This document shows positions 8,117 through 11,649 of a stretch of DNA of 11,649 nucleotides, piece after piece. The notes under the pieces were generated by a model. The model was not told the origin of the DNA, made no database searches, and saw only the letters and a list, made by a program, of their open reading frames with translations. A program made the translations under genes and the position numbers. The DNA is from Larix sibirica (lineage: Eukaryota; Streptophyta; Pinopsida; Pinales; Pinaceae): the NCBI GenBank assembly GCA_004151065.3, contig NWUY0300013002.1, positions 12,313-23,961 of the forward strand. The letters are read 5' to 3'. How positions within the stretch are numbered: the first letter of the stretch is position 1; each line of letters starts with the position of its first letter.

Positions 8117-8520
8117 GTTCTATAAGACCTCCATCTGAGCCTGCAAATTGGTCTCACAAGATTTGGTGAACAACTTTGGAAATGTTCCACAATGGCCTTT
8201 TCAATCAAAGGTTGAGTGGATACCAAATTACCAACAGAGTCCTCGATGTCCCAGATCGAGTTGGTCTTTCTTCTCATAGTAGCAAACTTATGAAAAAAGC
8301 AAGTGTTCCGATCACCTAAGGAAATCCAAAGAGCCCGGCTCTTTAATCTCCAAATAGCTTCCTCCTTACGCAGCAGTTTGTCTTTTTCAGCTTCTAAAAA
8401 ATGTAGAACATTGCCCGTTGGATCAGACTGTAAACAAAAATTAGGGTCTCGATGATACTCAGAAATATTAGCGTCAATCTGCTCAATGGCAGCCGTTTGT
8501 TCTTTCCTTTTCAACCGCAT
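8117..8520 (-). pseudogene. LINE ORF2 linker between endonuclease and RT, truncated
   Basis: From the ATG at 8518-8520 the frame reads about 115 residues typical of the endonuclease-RT linker of plant LINEs: a charged helical stretch (EAEKDKLLRKEEAIW) followed by SRALWISLGDRNTCFFHKF and MRRKTNSI. The GDRNT-x-FFH motif (residues 69-77) is a family hallmark. At about 8178-8186 the similarity changes frame (HFQ, then KLFTKSCETN) and leads into the RT segment across TAG 8120-8122. The endonuclease that should precede it is absent: upstream on the - strand the sequence becomes the AT-rich repeat. The Met is simply the first one after the truncation point, not an original start. Confidence 0.85.
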
Positions 8521-9020
8521 CCAGGGTAGTACAATGCTACTTTATCGATATGTTTGAATGGTACGAGGAATCAAACTTTTTTACGAGTAAATTGTTTTTT
8601 ATTTGTATAAAAAAAATTACATCTCAATAAATTTGATCTTATTAGTGTTTGATAAATCTAGATTTAAAATTGATTTATGTTAGTTTTAGTTTTTTAGAAA
8701 AAATTTTAATTGATTGTTAGTATATACATTACGTAACAACATCTCCCTCATACTAAACAGAATACACCAATAACATATATAAAAATACAAACTAATACAA
8801 CCCTTCAAATATCAAAATCTTTACATTCCACTTTAATTAAATCCCAATAAAAATTAACTTAAACTCAATTTAAGTTATTGAAAAATATATATATCTTGGA
8901 TACTATGACCATGTACTTTATTCACAAGTGACTATAGTACTTCTCACTCGTTATCACCATTACTCAAACTTTATCAAACTTATCAATTACACCAACTTAT
9001 TATCAATTACACCAACTTAT
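8521..9020 (+). repeat. AT-rich repeat, copy B
   Basis: This segment is homologous to copy A (4380-4905) from its first bases (CCAGGGTAGTAC against CCAACTAGTAC) to the shared CACTCGTTATCACCATTACT and TCAATTACACCAACTT blocks. Unlike copy A it continues past that point, with an exact 20-bp tandem duplication (8981-9000 and 9001-9020). No coding content. Confidence 0.8.
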
Positions 9021-9065
9021 TTGACTTTAAAGAATTTTCCAATTCCTAACTTATTTGACTTTAAA
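8981..9065 (+). repeat. short tandem duplications at the end of copy B
   Basis: TATCAATTACACCAACTTAT occurs twice head to tail (8981-9000, 9001-9020). AACTTATTTGACTTTAAA then occurs at 9014-9031 and again at 9048-9065. Both repeats are exact. Confidence 0.9.
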
Positions 9066-9263
9066 TTATTTTAATATAAATTTCCAATTTTATTTAAAAC
9101 TTTATTGTTTAATTTATTATAAAATTTGTTATTATGTATATTTCTACACTTTAAAATTTTGAATTTATAATAAAAATAATGATGTTACTTTTAGAAATAA
9201 ATTTAAAACTAATTTAAAACTTAAACAAATTGAAATGCAAAAATAAAAGATCCTTCTATCAAG

Positions 9264-9349
9264 AACTTTGTACATAAAAATATATAAAAAAACAAACCTT
9301 AAACTTTGCCATTAAAATATATAAAAAAATTAAACCTTAAACTTTGTAC
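9264..9349 (+). repeat. 38-bp tandem repeat, 2.3 units
   Basis: Units 9264-9301 and 9302-9339 share AACTTTG, an AAAATATATAAAAAAA core and AACCTTA with few differences. A third partial unit (AACTTTGTAC) follows at 9340-9349. Confidence 0.85.
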
Positions 9350-10596
9350 TTTGAAATTTAAATTTAAGTCCGAGGAATGGGCCACACCAATTTTTAATTA
9401 TGACCTACAACATAATTCTATATGTTATTTGGCCCCAGTATGGGTGTTTTGTTTTTTGGCCACTCAGTTGGCTGTCCATTTGGGTCATATGTGTGACTTT
9501 GGATTATTCAGTTATGGTTTGGTTTTGTCCATTGGAAAAAAAAAAATCAATTATGTCTTTTTATTTATGTTTTTAGATTTTCCTAGTTCCATGATATAAG
9601 TTGTTGGTGTTAATTTATGAATTCTTTTGAATCATCTATAAAATTTTAAACACTTAATTATAATTGAAAATGAAAATTAATAATTGATAATTCTATGCAT
9701 GTTTTATTATGATTTTTATATTTTTTAAAATTATTAAGATTTAAAAATATTAGTATATATTATATTAGTTTTATAATTATTTAAATTTATTTAGTATAAA
9801 AATGTGTAAATCATTTTTATCTAAAATATAATGAAAACTAAGATGAATTTACACTAATTTATTATTTTTTATGTTGTGGTTAAAATTAATTCTTTTCTTT
9901 TTTTTCTCTATTTTCTTACATTAGATATTGGGTGTTCATTTTTTCCAATCAATTTATTAGGATTATATACATAACACATACATGTTAGATACGGAGAGAG
10001 ATATCTTCCATCTTTACTCTCTATGCAATACAATTGTGTTTATCGTATATAAGGTCTAAAATTTTTGGCCAATTTAAAATCAAAATTAAAACGACCATGA
10101 TAAATATCTAATGGTTAACTATTCTCTTTTATTTTTTTATTTTTCACTAGAATTTAACAAAGGTGAATTTTGCATTGTTGGAATGTTGAAATCGATTCAT
10201 TCAGATTGCAAAATGTGTGTCTCTTGGTTTTTTTTACACCTTTGAATCCATATGTGGGATCAATGCTGTCGATTTCGACTGATATCTACATGTTTTGAGT
10301 TGGATTTGGCTCATGGAACTGCAATTATGCCTTGGTAAAAAAATGTTGAAATCATTGGCTAGATATATGGCTTCTTAAAGTGTGTGTTTCTTTCTTTGTT
10401 GCGCAAGGTACTTGAAGTGCACTCTACAATATAAGTGGAAGAGATGTGTCATGTAACATTTTAAAGCTAATAAATAAATAAAAGAAAAAAACGATATTTG
10501 ACATCTAATGTGAAAACAAGAGAAAGAAATGACATAAAAAATTATATAACTACAAACAGTAGAGACCCATCCTGTCTCTATATCCTTTTTTTAACT
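9350..10596. other. no gene seen; AT-rich intergenic sequence
   Basis: A 97-codon open frame (+ 9306-9599) begins inside the 38-bp repeat and shows no recognisable domain. The rest is very AT-rich with homopolymer runs. A GTTGAAATC motif followed by GTGTGT occurs twice (about 10183-10223 and 10344-10387), too weak to call a repeat family. Confidence 0.6.
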
Positions 10597-11030
10597 AGCT
10601 TCCTCATATTGCAATGAGACTAACATGTCCATATTCACCATTATGAGGGGACCATTAACATGATTTAATTTGGTTACCTTCAACAAAGCAAGCACGAGGG
10701 GGTCTCTATTCCATCAAAGTTGCTTAGCATTTGAGCTTGGCCCCGACCACTAACATGCATCCACAAGCGTGAGCATAAGCACTAACACATATCCATCCTA
10801 ACCACATTTTTTTTTTAAATTAGCATATTCTTCTCAAAATGAGGCTAACACGATGGTATTTAGCATCAGAGGCATCCATTAAGGCAGCCATTAGCACCAT
10901 TTACTTCAATTGATTTGACTAAGCAACAATAAGTGGGGGGTATCTATTTCACCAAAGTCACTTAGGACTTGCCCCTGATCACAATTGTTGGCACACATCC
11001 ACAAATGTACACTAGCATGCCACTTGGTAC
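10597..11030 (+). repeat. degenerate tandem duplication, about 220-bp units
   Basis: Two diverged units follow each other. Each starts TTCCTCAT or TTCTTCTCA with an AATGAGRCTAACAYG box, continues through CCATTA..., a TCTCTATTCCATCAAAGT or TATCTATTTCACCAAAGT box, CTTAG, GGCCCC or GCCCCTGATCAC, and ends near CATCCACAA. The boundaries (about 10600-10820 and 10825-11030) are approximate. The second unit runs into the dispersed repeat at 11021. Confidence 0.6.
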
Positions 11031-11332
11031 ATCATGAACTTGGTGGGTGTTATATTAGCCACCAACTTTCATTAACCCAACAAACCATGGCCGACAAGCC
11101 CCAAAGATTTTAAGTACCAAGAAGTTTACATGTAAGTTTTTTAATAATCCTTTTAGGTAAATAATAAATCTCAAGTTAAGATGGGTCTATGTTGATATCA
11201 TTTCACTACTTTGCATTGAGTTTTATTGAAGTTTGCCCCCATCTATTTGGAGTCTCTTTCATTTAATAATAGGTCATGTGGTCAACCCTTGATCAAGTGA
11301 AAAAGTCCCATATAGAAGCATGATGGTGATGG
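11021..11332 (+). repeat. dispersed direct repeat, right copy
   Basis: This is the partner of 29-331 in the same orientation. It shares the GAACTTGGTGGGTGTTATAT block, TTTTTTAATAATCCTTTTAG, TATGTTGATATCAT, GGAGTCTCTTT and GTCAACCCTTGATCAAGTGAA-like blocks. Because it sits directly after the degenerate tandem units, it may belong to a larger repeat family that also includes 10597-11020. Confidence 0.75.
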
Positions 11333-11560
11333 TGAGAACAAAAGACCTTGATACCCACGGGATGAAGGTGCACATTTCAACCCACTCTTATGAGAGAAAT
11401 TTAAAATAATTCAAATTGACCTTTACCCTAAATATTTTAGTGACTAGGAAATTTACACACAAGTTTGTTTCCTAATCCCTTTAGATACTTAATAAACATC
11501 GACTTAAGATAGAGTAATGTGTGTGTGAAACAATAATTTCTTCCACAACTATAAAATATA

Positions 11561-11649
11561 ACAATGAGACTAACATGATTAGATTTACCATTACACAATG
11601 AGACTAACATGATCGATTGATTCCTCATATCACAATGAGACTAACACAA
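11561..11649 (+). repeat. three spaced ACAATGAGACTAACA repeats
   Basis: ACAATGAGACTAACATGAT occurs at 11561-11579 and 11595-11613, and again at 11632-11649 with the end changed to ACACAA. The start-to-start spacing is 34-37 bp. The same box opens the tandem unit at 10611. The third copy follows TTCCTCATAT, as at 10601, so a further tandem unit probably begins here and runs out of the window. Confidence 0.85.

Larger units (their letters stand above)
4983..8520 (-). mobile_element. 5'-truncated L1-type LINE (plant non-LTR retrotransposon)
   Basis: On the - strand the element reads a pre-RT linker, reverse transcriptase, zf-RVT zinc-binding domain and RNase H, then a 3' UTR of about 280 bp and a 13-nt poly(A) (T13 at 4983-4995 on the + strand). 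The order is that of ORF2 in plant L1-type elements with an RNase H. Missing are ORF1, the apurinic/apyrimidinic endonuclease and the 5' UTR, as expected after incomplete target-primed reverse transcription. Damage is light: one frameshift near 8180 and two in-frame TAG codons (8120-8122 and 6947-6949). No target-site duplication is visible when 4960-4982 is compared with 8521-8545. Copy B of the AT-rich repeat begins directly at the 5' end. Confidence 0.92.

Noticed and set aside
9306-9599. Open frame on + strand, 97 codons
   Set aside because: It starts within the 38-bp AT-rich tandem repeat, shows no domain and has no supporting context.

Overview
The window looks like a repeat-dense intergenic stretch of a land-plant nuclear genome. 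It is very AT-rich between elements. Its coding traces come from two plant-typical retroelements: a Ty1/copia polyprotein remnant on the + strand, and an L1-type non-LTR element on the - strand whose ORF2 carries a C-terminal RNase H. I see no intact host gene, RNA gene, operon or CRISPR array. The species cannot be fixed from this window; a large-genome seed plant is a reasonable guess only.

Layout, left to right. Positions 29-331 are a dispersed repeat whose partner lies at 11021-11332. Positions 422-1669 are a decayed copia polyprotein (Gag, zinc knuckle, protease, then the region just before and at the start of the reverse transcriptase), with the integrase missing. A polypurine tract (1854-1863) and a probable 3' LTR (about 1865-2918) follow. 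A CA microsatellite leads into a hairpin (2941-3043) that is cut by a single N at 3044. Right after that N lies a perfect 802-bp palindrome (3045-3846), which includes a degenerate 41-bp minisatellite. Positions 3861-4379 hold no gene. An AT-rich repeat (copy A, 4380-4905) ends at a second single N, which is again followed directly by a perfect palindrome (4907-4940). A 5'-truncated LINE fills 4983-8520 on the - strand. Copy B of the AT-rich repeat (8521-9020) abuts its 5' end. Positions 9350-10596 are AT-rich with no gene seen. The right end (10597-11649) is a mosaic of degenerate tandem and dispersed repeats.

The parts do not form a pathway; they record nested transposition and decay. The most unusual signal is structural. 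Both single-N positions sit exactly where a perfect palindrome ends. Around N3044 the two hairpin copies are identical except that their 4-nt loops are reverse complements of each other. This strongly suggests a fold-back (strand-switch) assembly or library artefact at a genuine hairpin, so that about 438 bp and a mirrored ORF are probably not real. I found no convincing new biological system.
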